DNA of 64,000 nt from Octadecabacter dasysiphoniae (GTDB lineage: Bacteria; Pseudomonadota; Alphaproteobacteria; Rhodobacterales; Rhodobacteraceae). The translations under genes were made by a program, and so were the position numbers. The stretch spans positions 124,001 through 188,000 of the forward strand of contig NZ_JAKGAQ010000005.1 in the NCBI RefSeq assembly GCF_021532615.1. Direction: 5' to 3'. This document shows, piece by piece, positions 9,006 through 18,763 of this stretch (position 1 is its first letter; every line of letters starts with the position of its first letter). The notes under the pieces were generated by a model, which was not told where the DNA came from, ran no database searches, and saw only the letters and a program-made list of their open reading frames with translations.

Positions 9006-10058
9006 ATGAAGTTGAGCGAGTTTGATTTTGATCTGCCGGATGCGTTGATTGCCGTGCGGCCCGCGCGGCCCCGCACATCGGCGAAATTGCTGGTGGCGCA
9101 GGGGGACAGTACGCGCGACCTCGGCGTCAGTGATCTGGTGTCGGTGTTGCGGGCCGAGGATCATCTGGTGCTAAACGATACCAAGGTTATTCCCGCGCGC
9201 CTGTTCGGGGAACGCCACCGTGCATCCAGCGATGGCAGCGGGGCGGCCAAGATCGAAGTGACGTTGCTGGAACCCCAAGCGGACGGAACATGGGCGGCGT
9301 TGATCAAACCGCTGCGCAAGGTGCGTGACGGCGAACAGATCGTGTTTTCGCAAGACCTGTCGGCGGTTCTGGTGCATCGCTATGACGGTATGGGGTACCT
9401 AGAATTCAACCTCACGGGCGATGATTTTGATGCGGCCTTGAACGCGGCGGGTGCGATGCCATTGCCACCCTATATTGCGGCCAAACGGGCGGCAGATGCG
9501 CAAGACAAAGAAGATTACCAAACGGTATGGGCAGCCAATACGGGGGCCGTTGCCGCGCCCACTGCATCGCTTCATTTTGAACAATGGTTGCTCGATGATC
9601 TGGCGGCGATGGGCGTCAAGTTCAGCCATGTGACGTTGCATGTGGGGGCGGGCACCTTTCTGCCGGTGAAGGTGGATGATGTGGCCGATCACGTCATGCA
9701 TTCCGAATGGGGGCAGGTCAGCGCGCAGGCTGCGGCAGATATCATGGCGACCAAGGCGGCGGGCGGACGTGTTATTCCTGTTGGAACAACGGCGCTGCGT
9801 CTGATCGAAAGTGCGGCGCGGTCTGGCACTCTGGAGCCGTGGGAGGGGGATACGGATATCTTCATCACGCCAGGGTTTGAATTCCAGGTTGCGGACGGGT
9901 TGATGACCAATTTCCATCTGCCCAAATCAACCCTGATGATGTTGGTGAGCGCGCTGATGGGGACGCAGCGTATCCGCGAGATTTACGCCCATGCGATTGC
10001 CCACGACTACAGATTTTTCAGCTATGGCGACAGTTCGATCCTGTTGCCAAAGGATTGA
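9006..10058 (+). CDS. queA: S-adenosylmethionine:tRNA ribosyltransferase-isomerase
   Basis: 350 residues, the family's usual length. QueA transfers and isomerises the ribosyl part of SAM to 7-aminomethyl-7-deazaguanine in tRNA, giving epoxyqueuosine. Recognisable blocks are '[18 protein letters not shown]' at the N-terminus, '[15 protein letters not shown]' in the middle, and '[17 protein letters not shown]' near the C-terminus. No other queuosine gene is in the window. Ten bp after the AsmA-like gene. Confidence 0.96.
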   Translation: MKLSEFDFDLPDALIAVRPARPRTSAKLLVAQGDSTRDLGVSDLVSVLRAEDHLVLNDTKVIPARLFGERHRASSDGSGAAKIEVTLLEPQADGTWAALIKPLRKVRDGEQIVFSQDLSAVLVHRYDGMGYLEFNLTGDDFDAALNAAGAMPLPPYIAAKRAADAQDKEDYQTVWAANTGAVAAPTASLHFEQWLLDDLAAMGVKFSHVTLHVGAGTFLPVKVDDVADHVMHSEWGQVSAQAAADIMATKAAGGRVIPVGTTALRLIESAARSGTLEPWEGDTDIFITPGFEFQVADGLMTNFHLPKSTLMMLVSALMGTQRIREIYAHAIAHDYRFFSYGDSSILLPKD

Positions 10059-10198
10059 TGTCGCGCCTGTGCGCTAAAGATGTTAAACTGTTCTTGTTTC
10101 GGATTACGGCAGATTATCCAGCCGATACCCGCCTTTGGTTTTAGGGCGGGGCGATAGCGTTGCGGGTCCCGGACCTGCGCAATTCCGAAAGATAGAAT

Positions 10199-10657
10199 AT
10201 GACAATACGACTGACACAACACAGCGACATTCCCGCCCTTTGCGACATCGCCGATACCACCTTGTTCCCCGGCGAGATGCTGACAGGAATGGTGACACCC
10301 GTTCTGGACGGGCTAAGCGATGCCGTTTGGCTGACGGCGCTTGACGGTGAAACCCCGCGCGGGTTTTGTTTTGCAGCCCCCGAGGACATGAGCAATGGTA
10401 CGTGGAACATGCGCGCACTGGCCGTCGCACCCGAGGCCCATCGCCACGGATTCGGGCGAAAACTGGTTGCCACCCTTGAACAGAAATTGGGCGAAAGCGG
10501 TGCGCGGGTGCTGGTTGTAGATACGGCCAGCGACCCCGAACAGGCCCCGGCGCGGGCGTTTTATCACAGCCTTGGTTACACCCACGCGGGCACGATCCCC
10601 GCGTTTTGGGATGTGGGCAGCGACAAGGTCACCTTTTGGAAGGCATTGCCGGGCTAA
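10199..10657 (+). CDS. GNAT-family N-acetyltransferase
   Basis: 152 residues. The acetyl-CoA-binding segment 'LAVAPEAHRHGFGRKLVATLEQKL' (about 83-106) shows the R-x-x-G-x-G/A pyrophosphate loop, and the 'RAFYHSLGYTHAGTIPAFW' ending (about 121-139) is typical of the fold. Substrate cannot be deduced. The ATG is preceded by 'AAAGATAGAAT', a weak ribosome site. Gap of 140 bp to queA and 126 bp to the next gene, so probably monocistronic. Confidence 0.88.
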   Translation: MTIRLTQHSDIPALCDIADTTLFPGEMLTGMVTPVLDGLSDAVWLTALDGETPRGFCFAAPEDMSNGTWNMRALAVAPEAHRHGFGRKLVATLEQKLGESGARVLVVDTASDPEQAPARAFYHSLGYTHAGTIPAFWDVGSDKVTFWKALPG

Positions 10658-10783
10658 AAGACGGGGCGCGGCGCGATTGTCAGATTGCGTCGCGCCTGTG
10701 TCGCATTTAGGGGCGACCACGGTTCGCGTTAGGATCAAAGCGGTTCTGACGGGAGTTGTCTGCGCCACATAAGGAATCGCGAC

Positions 10784-12058
10784 ATGTTGAAGGTTTTGAT
10801 CGGGTCTTGGGCATTGTTTCTTGGCATGTTCATGTTGATGGTTGGCAATGGATTGCAGGGCACCTTGTTGGGGGTGCGCGGCGGCATTGAGGAATTCTCG
10901 ACATTCCAGATGTCGATCGTGATGTCGGCCTATTTCCTTGGATTCCTTGGCGGGTCGCGGTTGGCACCGGATATGATCCGACGTGTGGGCCATGTGCGGG
11001 TGTTTGCCGCCCTCGGATCGACTATTTCGGCGGTTCTTATCCTGTATCCGGTGCTGGTTGATGTCTGGGCGTGGACGCTGGGGCGCATCGTGATCGGGTT
11101 TTGTTTTTCGGGTGTCTACGTGACAGCGGAAAGCTGGCTGAACAATTCTGCGACCAATGAAAACCGTGGCCAGTCGTTGTCGGTTTATATGTTGGCACAA
11201 ATGTCGGGCATCGTGGTGGCGCAGGGTATTTTGAACGTCGGTGACGTGGGCGGATATGTGTTGTTCATTATCCCGTCGGTTCTTGTGTCGCTCGCGTTTG
11301 CGCCGATTTTGTTGTCGGTGTCGCCGACGCCTTCATTTGAATCGACCCGCCCGATGAGCATTCGCAATCTTGTCAGTATTTCGCCTTTTGCGTCTGTCGG
11401 CATGTTCTTGTTGGGTGGCGTGTTTGCCGCGCAGTTCGGCATGACGGCTGTTTACGGCACCCAAGCAGGGCTGAGCGTGGGACAGATTTCATTGTTGGTG
11501 TCGGTGATTTATATCGCGGCTTTGGCGGCGCAGTATCCGATCGGCTGGCTGTCGGACCGCATGGACCGGCGCATTTTGATCATCTGTGTCGCGGCGCTTG
11601 GCGGGGCGGGGGCGGTTGTGTCGGCGCTGTTTGGCGGGTCGTTTGTGATGTTGCTGGTCGGTGCGGCCTTGGTGGGCGGCACGTCCAACCCGCTGTACGC
11701 CCTGTACATCGCTTATGCGAACGATTTTCTTGAACACGAGGACATGCCGGCGGCCTCTGCCGGGTTCATCTTTATCAACGGGGTTGGTGCGATTTTCGGG
11801 CCGATCCTGATTGGTTGGGTCATGGGTGTGTTCGGCGAATCCGCCTTCTGGGTGGTGGTTGCAGTGTTGATGTTGCTGATGGCGGCCTACGGGGGCTTGC
11901 GGGTCTGGCAGCGCCCTAGCGATTGGGACATTGATGAAATGACGCCCTATGCGCCGGTGATGGCGAACGCATCGCCCATCGCGATGGACATGGCGCAGGA
12001 AATCTACATCGAGACAGAGCTGGAAGAACAGGCCGCGCAGGACAATCCGACGCCGTAA
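10784..12058 (+). CDS. MFS transporter, YcaD-like
   Basis: 424 residues with about twelve hydrophobic segments in two sets of six and a loop near residues 180-200. 'GRIVIGFCFSGVYVTAESWLNNSATNENRG' resembles MFS motif C/A of the YcaD-type subfamily (the 'ESWLN' signature). 'WLSDRMDRRILI' (about 255-267) is the second-half D-R-x-x-R-R motif between helices 8 and 9. The cytoplasmic C-tail is acidic. Substrate unknown. Confidence 0.88.
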   Translation: MLKVLIGSWALFLGMFMLMVGNGLQGTLLGVRGGIEEFSTFQMSIVMSAYFLGFLGGSRLAPDMIRRVGHVRVFAALGSTISAVLILYPVLVDVWAWTLGRIVIGFCFSGVYVTAESWLNNSATNENRGQSLSVYMLAQMSGIVVAQGILNVGDVGGYVLFIIPSVLVSLAFAPILLSVSPTPSFESTRPMSIRNLVSISPFASVGMFLLGGVFAAQFGMTAVYGTQAGLSVGQISLLVSVIYIAALAAQYPIGWLSDRMDRRILIICVAALGGAGAVVSALFGGSFVMLLVGAALVGGTSNPLYALYIAYANDFLEHEDMPAASAGFIFINGVGAIFGPILIGWVMGVFGESAFWVVVAVLMLLMAAYGGLRVWQRPSDWDIDEMTPYAPVMANASPIAMDMAQEIYIETELEEQAAQDNPTP

Positions 12059-12128
12059 TGCTTGCCAGACGATTTTGTTTCTGCAACGCTGATTTATGTA
12101 GTGAGTCGAATGTGTTGGGAGGCACCAG

Positions 12129-12713
12129 ATGATCACGCCGGAGCAGGTTATTTCCTATTGGGTCGATGAAATTGGGCCCAAGGGATGGTACGCGGGCGGC
12201 GCGGAATTGGACGCCGAAATTCGTGAGAAATTTGAACCCACCCTGCGCGAGGCACAAAACGGCGCTTGCGGTTTGTGGCTGACATCTGCGGTGGGCATTC
12301 TTGGATATGTCATTCTGACCGACCAGCTGACGCGCAATATGTTTCGCGGTGAGGCAGAGGCCTTCGCCATGGATTCCAGCGCGCGTTCAGCGGCAAAAAC
12401 CGCGATTGAAAGGGACTGGGATTTGCGGATCCCCGAACCCGAGCGCCAGTTCTTTTATTTGCCCTTGATGCATTCGGAAAACCTGATCGATCAGGACCGA
12501 TGCGTGCGATTGATGTGCAAACGCCTGCCTGACAGCGGGGCGGATAATTTGCGCCATGCCTGTGCGCACCGCGACGTTGTGCGCCAGTTTGGACGTTTTC
12601 CCTATCGCAACAAAGCACTTGGGCGAACAACCACCGCCGCCGAGGCTGCGTGGATGGAGGCGGGTGGATATGCGCTTGCCCTTAAGGCGGTGGACGAAAA
12701 GGCGGCTGTTTGA
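12129..12713 (+). CDS. DUF924 family protein
   Basis: 194 residues with the DUF924 pattern: N-terminal 'VISYWVDEIGPKGWYAGG', central 'LGYVILTDQLTRNMFRGEAEAFAMD', then 'FFYLPLMHSENLIDQDRCVRL' and C-terminal 'RFPYRNKALGRTTTAAEAAWM'. The family is helical, TPR-like and of unknown function, widespread in proteobacteria. Ribosome site GGGAGG precedes the ATG. Separated from lpd by 99 bp containing an operator-like dyad. Confidence 0.88.
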   Translation: MITPEQVISYWVDEIGPKGWYAGGAELDAEIREKFEPTLREAQNGACGLWLTSAVGILGYVILTDQLTRNMFRGEAEAFAMDSSARSAAKTAIERDWDLRIPEPERQFFYLPLMHSENLIDQDRCVRLMCKRLPDSGADNLRHACAHRDVVRQFGRFPYRNKALGRTTTAAEAAWMEAGGYALALKAVDEKAAV

Positions 12714-12771
12714 CCTGCGACCACACTGCATAGCCGGATTGCCGCGACGTCACTGGCCCCGATTGAAAATA

Positions 12772-12789
12772 TAGTTTAATGCTAAACTA
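12772..12789. promoter_or_regulatory. Operator-like inverted repeat upstream of lpd
   Basis: TAGTTTA-ATGC-TAAACTA is a perfect 7-bp inverted repeat with a 4-bp spacer, ending 23 bp before the lpd start, in a locally AT-rich stretch. No U-run follows, so it fits a repressor site better than a terminator. The regulator is unknown. Confidence 0.5.
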
Positions 12790-12812
12790 AATTCGGATGA
12801 GGAGAAGATTTC

Positions 12813-14204
12813 GTGGCTCAAAACTTTGATATGATCGTGATTGGCGCAGGCCCTGGTGGCTATGTGGCTGCTATTCGTGGTGCGCAGCTTGGCCTGTCTG
12901 TCTGTGTGATTGAACGCGAACATCTGGGCGGTATTTGTCTGAACTGGGGCTGTATCCCGACCAAAGCGATGTTGCGGTCTGCCGAAGTGTTCCACCTGAT
13001 GCACCGCGCTAAGGATTTCGGTCTGTCGGCGACAGGGATCGACTATGATCTTCCGGCGGTTGTGAAACGATCGCGCGGCGTCGCAAAGCAATTGTCGGGC
13101 GGCATCGGTGGCCTGCTGAAAAAGAACAAATGCACGGTCATCATGGGCGAGGCGACGATTTCGGGTAAGGGCAAAGTTACGGTCAAGACCGACAAAGGCA
13201 CCGAGGACGTGATGGGGAAGAATATCATTGTTGCCACGGGTGCACGCGCACGCAACCTGCCGGGCCTTGAACCTGACGGCGATCTGGTCTGGATGTACAA
13301 GGACGCGCTGGACCCGCCGCGCATGCCCAAGAAGCTGCTGGTCATCGGATCAGGCGCGATTGGCATCGAATTCGCGAGTTTTTACAACACTTTGGGTGCT
13401 GACACGACAGTTGTCGAAGTCATGGACCGCGTGCTGCCCGTTGAGGATGCCGAGATTTCTGCCTTTGCCAAAAAGGCGTTCAAGAAGCAGGGCATGAAGA
13501 TCATGGAGAAATCCATGGTCAAGCAGCTGGATCGCGGTAAGGGCAAAGTCACGGCCCATATCGAGACAGGCGGCAAGATTGAACAGCACGAGTTTGACAC
13601 GGTGATTTCCGCGGTCGGTATCGTCGGCAATTTCGAAGGTCTGGGGCTGGAAGAGGCGGGCGTGAAGATTGACCGCACCCATGTTGTGACTGACGAATAC
13701 TGCCGCACGGGTGTTGATGGCGTTTATGCCATTGGTGACATCGCAGGCGCGCCGTGGTTGGCCCATAAGGCATCGCACGAAGGTGTCATGGTGGCTGATC
13801 TGATCGCCGGAAAAACCGCGCATCCGGTGAAGCCTGAAACGATTGCCGGTTGTACCTATTGCCACCCGCAGGTTGCGTCTGTCGGCTTTACCGAAGCCAA
13901 GGCGAAAGAGCTGGGCTATAAGATCAAGGTTGGTCGGTTCCCGTTCATTGGCAACGGTAAGGCGATTGCACTGGGGGAGCCCGAGGGCCTTGTCAAAACG
14001 ATTTTTGACGAGAAAACCGGTGAATTGCTTGGTGCGCATATGATTGGCGCGGAAGTGACCGAGATGATTCAGGGCTATGTGATCGGGCGCAAGCTTGAGA
14101 CCACCGAAGAAGACCTAATGGAAACCGTGTTCCCGCATCCGACGCTGTCAGAAATGATGCATGAAAGCGTGCTGGATGCCTATGACCGCGTGATCCATAT
14201 CTAA
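12813..14204 (+). CDS. lpdA: Dihydrolipoyl dehydrogenase (E3)
   Basis: 463-residue flavoprotein disulfide reductase that reoxidises dihydrolipoamide of 2-oxoacid dehydrogenase complexes. FAD motif 'GAGPGGYVAA' (11-20), redox disulfide in 'GGICLNWGCIPTK' (Cys42/Cys47), NAD motif 'GSGAIGIEF' (about 184-192) and the C-terminal His-Glu dyad in 'HPTLSEMMHES' are all present. Start is GTG, preceded by GATGAGGAGA. No E1/E2 genes adjoin, so the complex it serves is unclear; it may be shared. A strong terminator follows. Confidence 0.95.
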   Translation: MAQNFDMIVIGAGPGGYVAAIRGAQLGLSVCVIEREHLGGICLNWGCIPTKAMLRSAEVFHLMHRAKDFGLSATGIDYDLPAVVKRSRGVAKQLSGGIGGLLKKNKCTVIMGEATISGKGKVTVKTDKGTEDVMGKNIIVATGARARNLPGLEPDGDLVWMYKDALDPPRMPKKLLVIGSGAIGIEFASFYNTLGADTTVVEVMDRVLPVEDAEISAFAKKAFKKQGMKIMEKSMVKQLDRGKGKVTAHIETGGKIEQHEFDTVISAVGIVGNFEGLGLEEAGVKIDRTHVVTDEYCRTGVDGVYAIGDIAGAPWLAHKASHEGVMVADLIAGKTAHPVKPETIAGCTYCHPQVASVGFTEAKAKELGYKIKVGRFPFIGNGKAIALGEPEGLVKTIFDEKTGELLGAHMIGAEVTEMIQGYVIGRKLETTEEDLMETVFPHPTLSEMMHESVLDAYDRVIHI

Positions 14205-14252
14205 ACGCCAAGGGCGTTCGCACCCGGGGCGACGTGCCACTAAATCCACATG

Positions 14253-14279
14253 GGGCGCTGTTCATTCAGCGCCCTTTTT
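14253..14279 (+). terminator. Rho-independent terminator after lpd
   Basis: GGGCGCTG-TTCATT-CAGCGCCC followed by TTTTT: perfect 8-bp stem with U-run, 49 bp after the lpd stop. Confidence 0.9.
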
Positions 14280-14316
14280 CATTGCCCCTGAACCCGGTCA
14301 GGCGTAGCCACGTCGC

Positions 14317-15453
14317 ATGACTGATCCGCGCACCCATTGGCCCTTGATTGCCCTGCTTTGGACGACCGGCCTTTTGGCGGCCGCGCAGTTTGCAAAACTG
14401 ACGCTGACGATTGACGCGCTGAGCGACGTTTACCCCGGAATGCCCGTGCCGTTGGCCGTGTCGGGCGTGTCTGTTGTCGGGATATTGGGCGGCGCGTTGG
14501 CCGGGTTTTTCGTGGCCAAGATCGGCGCGCGCCGTGCCGTGTTGCTGGCGGTGGCGGCGTCTGGATTTTTGTCGCTGTTTCAAGGGATTGAGATGCCGTT
14601 CGCCGCGTTTATGGCCACGCGCATTTTTGAAGGCTTCGGGCATTTGCTGCTGGTTGTGGCCCTGCCGACGATGATGGTTGCTTTGTCCAAGCCAAGCGAC
14701 AAACCCGTTGTCATGGGGCTTTGGGGGACGTTTTTCGGGGTGGGTTACGCGCTGTTGGCGCTGGTTGTTCCAAGCCTTGAGGCATGGGGCGGTGTGCGTG
14801 CGGTTTATGTTGGTCACGGGATCTTGTTGGTGGCGATTTTTCCGGTGTTGTGGGCGCTGTTGCCCCGCGTGATGGCAGCGGGGGGCACTATGCCCGATGT
14901 TATGGCGGTGCACCGCGCGATTTACGCCAACCCGCGATATTTCGCGCCGGGGTTGGGGCACGGGATTTATACAGCGATCTTTATCGCGCTGGTGGCGTTT
15001 TTACCAAACGCCTTGGGCGCGGTGTGGCTGACCGCTGTGCTGCCGCTGGCCAATCTGTCTGGCACCTTCGTAAGCGGGTTTATTGCGCGCCACATTCCAG
15101 CGTCAAAACTGTCGATCGGCGGGTTCGCGGTGGCTGGCGTGTTATTTGCTATGATGGGTGTGACCGGGTCCATCGCCGTGGCCTTGTGCGCGATGTTTGC
15201 AACAGGCGTGACGGCAGGGGCCAATTTCGCCGCCGTTCCAGAATTCAACCACACACCGCAGGATCAGGCGCGCGCGAATGGGGCCATGGCGCAGCTTGGC
15301 AATATCGGCACGTTCAGCGGCACGCCCCTTTATGCGCTGGTCGCCGCCAGCCTGTGGGGGATCACCGGTGTCAGCATCGCGATTTGCGTGGCGGGTGTCA
15401 TTTTTGCGGGGCTTGCCTACCGCGCTGCAAGAATGTCAGCAGAGATGCGTTAA
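14317..15453 (+). CDS. MFS transporter
   Basis: 378 residues, about twelve hydrophobic helices. MFS motif A region appears as '[15 protein letters not shown]' (about 68-82) between helices 2 and 3. The short loops and lack of large soluble domains fit a CynX/NimT-like or general metabolite exporter family, but the substrate cannot be called. It sits between the lpd terminator and the SOS-controlled uvrA gene, with no functional link apparent. Confidence 0.85.
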   Translation: MTDPRTHWPLIALLWTTGLLAAAQFAKLTLTIDALSDVYPGMPVPLAVSGVSVVGILGGALAGFFVAKIGARRAVLLAVAASGFLSLFQGIEMPFAAFMATRIFEGFGHLLLVVALPTMMVALSKPSDKPVVMGLWGTFFGVGYALLALVVPSLEAWGGVRAVYVGHGILLVAIFPVLWALLPRVMAAGGTMPDVMAVHRAIYANPRYFAPGLGHGIYTAIFIALVAFLPNALGAVWLTAVLPLANLSGTFVSGFIARHIPASKLSIGGFAVAGVLFAMMGVTGSIAVALCAMFATGVTAGANFAAVPEFNHTPQDQARANGAMAQLGNIGTFSGTPLYALVAASLWGITGVSIAICVAGVIFAGLAYRAARMSAEMR

Positions 15454-15464
15454 ATCTTTCCTAT

Positions 15465-15479
15465 GTTCGCGCAATGTTC
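15465..15479 (+). promoter_or_regulatory. LexA (SOS) box upstream of uvrA
   Basis: GTTC-GCGCAAT-GTTC is an exact match to the alphaproteobacterial LexA direct repeat GTTC-N7-GTTC, 64 bp before the uvrA ATG. lexA itself in this window has the same box. Confidence 0.85.
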
Positions 15480-15543
15480 TAGATAGGGGCTGGTCACCGC
15501 CCGCATCTTCCCTATGTGGTGGTGGGTAATATAGGGGGCTGTC

Positions 15544-18414
15544 ATGGCTGAGCTGAAGAACATCGAAGTGCGCGGTGCGCGTGAACACAATCTCAAGAAC
15601 ATCGATGTCGACATTCCGCGCGACCAACTTGTTGTTATTACGGGGCTTTCTGGGTCGGGTAAGTCATCCCTCGCGTTTGATACGATCTATGCGGAAGGCC
15701 AGCGGCGCTATGTGGAATCGCTAAGCGCCTATGCGCGCCAGTTTCTTGATATGATGGGCAAGCCGGACGTGGACCATATTTCAGGTCTGTCCCCTGCGAT
15801 TTCGATTGAACAAAAGACCACCAGCAAAAACCCGCGGTCTACCGTGGGCACGGTCACAGAAATTTACGATTATATGCGCCTGCTGTTTGCGCGCGTCGGC
15901 ACACCCTATTCCCCGACGACGGGCCTGCCGATTGAAGCCCAGCAAGTGCAAGACATGGTCGATCGTGTGATGGACATGGAAGAAGGGACGCGCGGTTTCC
16001 TTCTGGCGCCCATCGTTCGGGACCGCAAAGGCGAATATCGCAAGGAATTCCTTGAGCTGCGCAAGCAGGGCTTTACCCGCGTCAAGGTCGATGGTGAGTT
16101 CTATGAGCTGGATGAGCCGCCGACGCTGGATAAGAAATTTCGCCATGACATCGACGTGGTCGTGGACCGGATTGTGGTGCGCGAAGGGCTGGAAACACGA
16201 TTGGCGGACAGTTTTCGCACGGCGCTGGATTTGGCGGACGGTATTACGATTCTGGAAACCGCACCCAAAGAGGGCGAACCCGAGCGGTTCACATTTAGCG
16301 AGAATTTCAGCTGCCCTGAATCCGGTTTTACCATCCCCGAGATCGAACCGCGCCTGTTTTCGTTCAACGCGCCGTTCGGGGCCTGCCCAAGCTGTGACGG
16401 TCTGGGGGTTGAGCTGTTTTTCGACGAAGCGCTGGTTGTGCCCGACAAAACGCTGAAGATTTACGATGGCGCGCTTGCGCCGTGGCGAAAGGGGAAATCG
16501 CCGTATTTCCTCCAGACGATTGAGGCCATCGCCAAGCACTACGAATTCAACAAGAATACCCGTTGGAAAGACCTACCCGCGTTTGTGCAGCAGGTGTTTT
16601 TGCACGGCTCTGGCGATGAAGAAATCAAGTTCCGGTATGATGAAGGCGGGCGTGTTTACACTGTGTCGCGCGCGTTTGAGGGCGTGATCCCGAATATGGA
16701 ACGGCGCTACCGGGAGACGGATTCAAACTGGATCCGCGAAGAATTCGAACGCTATCAAAACAACAGATCTTGCGGCACGTGCGGCGGGTTCCGCCTGCGG
16801 GAAGAGGCGTTGGCCGTTAAAATCGGCAAGCCGGGCGCGTTGTTGCACGTGGGTGAAATCGTGCAGATGTCGATCAAAGAGGCGTTTGAGTGGTGCCAAT
16901 CCGTGCCCGACGCGCTGACCAAGCAGAAGAACGAAATCGCCACAGCGATCCTGAAAGAAATTCGTGAACGCCTTGGGTTTCTGAACAATGTTGGCCTTGA
17001 ATATCTGACGTTGTCGCGCAATTCGGGCACGTTGTCGGGGGGGGAATCCCAGCGTATTCGTTTGGCATCGCAGATCGGGTCGGGGCTTCAGGGTGTTTTG
17101 TACGTGCTGGATGAACCATCGATCGGTTTGCACCAGCGCGACAATGACCGTCTGTTGACCACGCTGAAAAACCTGCGTGATCAGGGCAATACAGTGATTG
17201 TGGTTGAACACGACGAAGAAGCCGTGCGCGAGGCGGATTATGTGTTCGACATCGGGCCGGGTGCGGGTGTGCACGGCGGGCAAGTGGTGGCCAAGGGCAC
17301 CCCGGCCGAAATTATCGCGAACCCCGACAGCATCACGGGGGACTACCTTGCGGGGCGTCGTGAGATTGCGGTGCCGGCCAAACGGCGCAAGGGCAACAAG
17401 AAAAAGGTGACCGTCAAGAAGGCGACAGGCAACAATTTGCAGGGGATCACTGTTGATTTCCCGCTTGGGAAATTTGTCTGTGTGACGGGCGTGTCGGGGG
17501 GCGGTAAATCGACCCTGACGATTGAGACGTTGTTCAAAACTGCCAGCATGAACCTGAACGGCGCGCGCCAAACGCCTGCGCCTTGCGAAACCATCAAAGG
17601 GCTTGAGCATCTTGATAAGGTCATCGACATTGACCAACGCCCGATTGGCCGCACGCCGCGATCCAATCCTGCGACCTACACGGGTGCGTTCACGCCGATC
17701 CGCGATTGGTTTGCCGGACTGCCAGAGGCGAAAGCGCGCGGATACAAACCCGGCCGGTTCAGTTTCAACGTCAAAGGCGGGCGATGCGAGGCCTGTCAGG
17801 GCGATGGTGTCATTAAGATCGAGATGCACTTTTTGCCCGATGTCTACGTGGAATGTGAAACCTGTAAGAGCGCGCGCTATAACCGCGAAACGCTTGAGAT
17901 CAAATTCAAGGGTAAGTCGATTGCGGACGTTCTGGACATGAATGTCGAAGAGGCGCAGGGGTTCTTTAAGGCGGTGCCGAGCATTCGTGACAAGATGGAT
18001 GCGCTGATGCGGGTCGGCCTTGGCTATATCAAAGTGGGCCAGCAAGCGACGACATTATCAGGCGGTGAGGCGCAGCGCGTGAAGCTTTCCAAAGAGCTCG
18101 CTAAACGGTCCACAGGTCGCACATTGTATATTTTGGACGAACCAACCACCGGTTTGCACTTTGAAGATGTTCGAAAATTGCTAGAGGTGCTGCACGAGCT
18201 GGTGGACAGCGGCAACACCGTGATCGTGATTGAACACAATCTTGATGTTGTGAAAACTGCCGACCATGTGATCGATATCGGGCCCGAGGGTGGCGATAAA
18301 GGTGGTGTTGTGGTCGGTGTGGGCACGCCCGAACAGATCGCCGACGTAGAAGGATCGTACACCGGCCACTACCTGAAACCGATGTTGCAGCCAAAGACTG
18401 TCGCCGCGGAATAA
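15544..18414 (+). CDS. uvrA: Excinuclease ABC subunit A
   Basis: 956-residue DNA damage sensor of nucleotide excision repair. Two ABC modules are visible: Walker A 'GLSGSGKSS' (about 34-42) and 'GVSGGGKST' (about 649-657), each with a signature 'LSGGE(S/A)QR' and 'LDEP(S/T)' Walker B. Zinc-binding Cys sets 'CPSC', 'CGTC' and 'CEAC...CETC' are present. Length is normal for the family. An SOS box upstream indicates LexA control. Confidence 0.98.
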   Translation: MAELKNIEVRGAREHNLKNIDVDIPRDQLVVITGLSGSGKSSLAFDTIYAEGQRRYVESLSAYARQFLDMMGKPDVDHISGLSPAISIEQKTTSKNPRSTVGTVTEIYDYMRLLFARVGTPYSPTTGLPIEAQQVQDMVDRVMDMEEGTRGFLLAPIVRDRKGEYRKEFLELRKQGFTRVKVDGEFYELDEPPTLDKKFRHDIDVVVDRIVVREGLETRLADSFRTALDLADGITILETAPKEGEPERFTFSENFSCPESGFTIPEIEPRLFSFNAPFGACPSCDGLGVELFFDEALVVPDKTLKIYDGALAPWRKGKSPYFLQTIEAIAKHYEFNKNTRWKDLPAFVQQVFLHGSGDEEIKFRYDEGGRVYTVSRAFEGVIPNMERRYRETDSNWIREEFERYQNNRSCGTCGGFRLREEALAVKIGKPGALLHVGEIVQMSIKEAFEWCQSVPDALTKQKNEIATAILKEIRERLGFLNNVGLEYLTLSRNSGTLSGGESQRIRLASQIGSGLQGVLYVLDEPSIGLHQRDNDRLLTTLKNLRDQGNTVIVVEHDEEAVREADYVFDIGPGAGVHGGQVVAKGTPAEIIANPDSITGDYLAGRREIAVPAKRRKGNKKKVTVKKATGNNLQGITVDFPLGKFVCVTGVSGGGKSTLTIETLFKTASMNLNGARQTPAPCETIKGLEHLDKVIDIDQRPIGRTPRSNPATYTGAFTPIRDWFAGLPEAKARGYKPGRFSFNVKGGRCEACQGDGVIKIEMHFLPDVYVECETCKSARYNRETLEIKFKGKSIADVLDMNVEEAQGFFKAVPSIRDKMDALMRVGLGYIKVGQQATTLSGGEAQRVKLSKELAKRSTGRTLYILDEPTTGLHFEDVRKLLEVLHELVDSGNTVIVIEHNLDVVKTADHVIDIGPEGGDKGGVVVGVGTPEQIADVEGSYTGHYLKPMLQPKTVAAE

Positions 18415-18481
18415 GGCGTTCGTTCAAATCTGAGCGTTTCGGGCAGAATGTCGCATTCCTTTGCGGCATGTCGACCCCATG

Positions 18482-18501
18482 TCCTGTGTTAGATCACAGG
18501 A
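18482..18501 (+). promoter_or_regulatory. Hairpin over the ribosome-binding site of the 18,512 gene
   Basis: TCCTGTG-TTAGAT-CACAGGA is a perfect 7-bp hairpin with a 6-nt loop. Its 3' arm contains most of the AGGAGAG Shine-Dalgarno of the gene starting at 18,512. It could mask ribosome binding or be a DNA operator. Confidence 0.45.
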
Positions 18502-18511
18502 GAGACGCCAG

Positions 18512-18763
18512 ATGACCACCGCCAGCACGAACACAAACGAAACCGCCAAGTCGAACTTGTCGGCCAAGATTGACGATTGGAATGCCCGTTACGATGTGTG
18601 GTGTGACACGTTGGAAGCCAAGATTTTGGCGGTCGTTTGGACCGGTGTTTTGGTGCTGGTCACAGCCGTTGTGATCTTTGGCTATCCTGCCTTGATCATT
18701 GCGGCGCTCACGGCGGTGCCGGTGATCTTTTTCTTCTTATGGAAGATCACCGTCGGACAGTGA
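18512..18763 (+). CDS. Small membrane protein of unknown function
   Basis: 83 residues. A Thr/Asn-rich, soluble N-terminus (about 1-45, including 'KIDDWNARYDVWCDTLEAK') precedes two closely spaced hydrophobic helices (about 44-62 and 63-78). The frame is open farther upstream to 18,461, but the ATG at 18,512 has a clear AGGAGAG site and the upstream codons read as uvrA trailer. No family recognised. It ends flush against the stop of the convergent mmsB gene. Confidence 0.7.
   Translation: MTTASTNTNETAKSNLSAKIDDWNARYDVWCDTLEAKILAVVWTGVLVLVTAVVIFGYPALIIAALTAVPVIFFFLWKITVGQ

Noticed and set aside
8129..9076. Minus-strand open frame opposite the AsmA-like gene
   Set aside because: Arg/Gln-rich shadow frame without ribosome site or family match.
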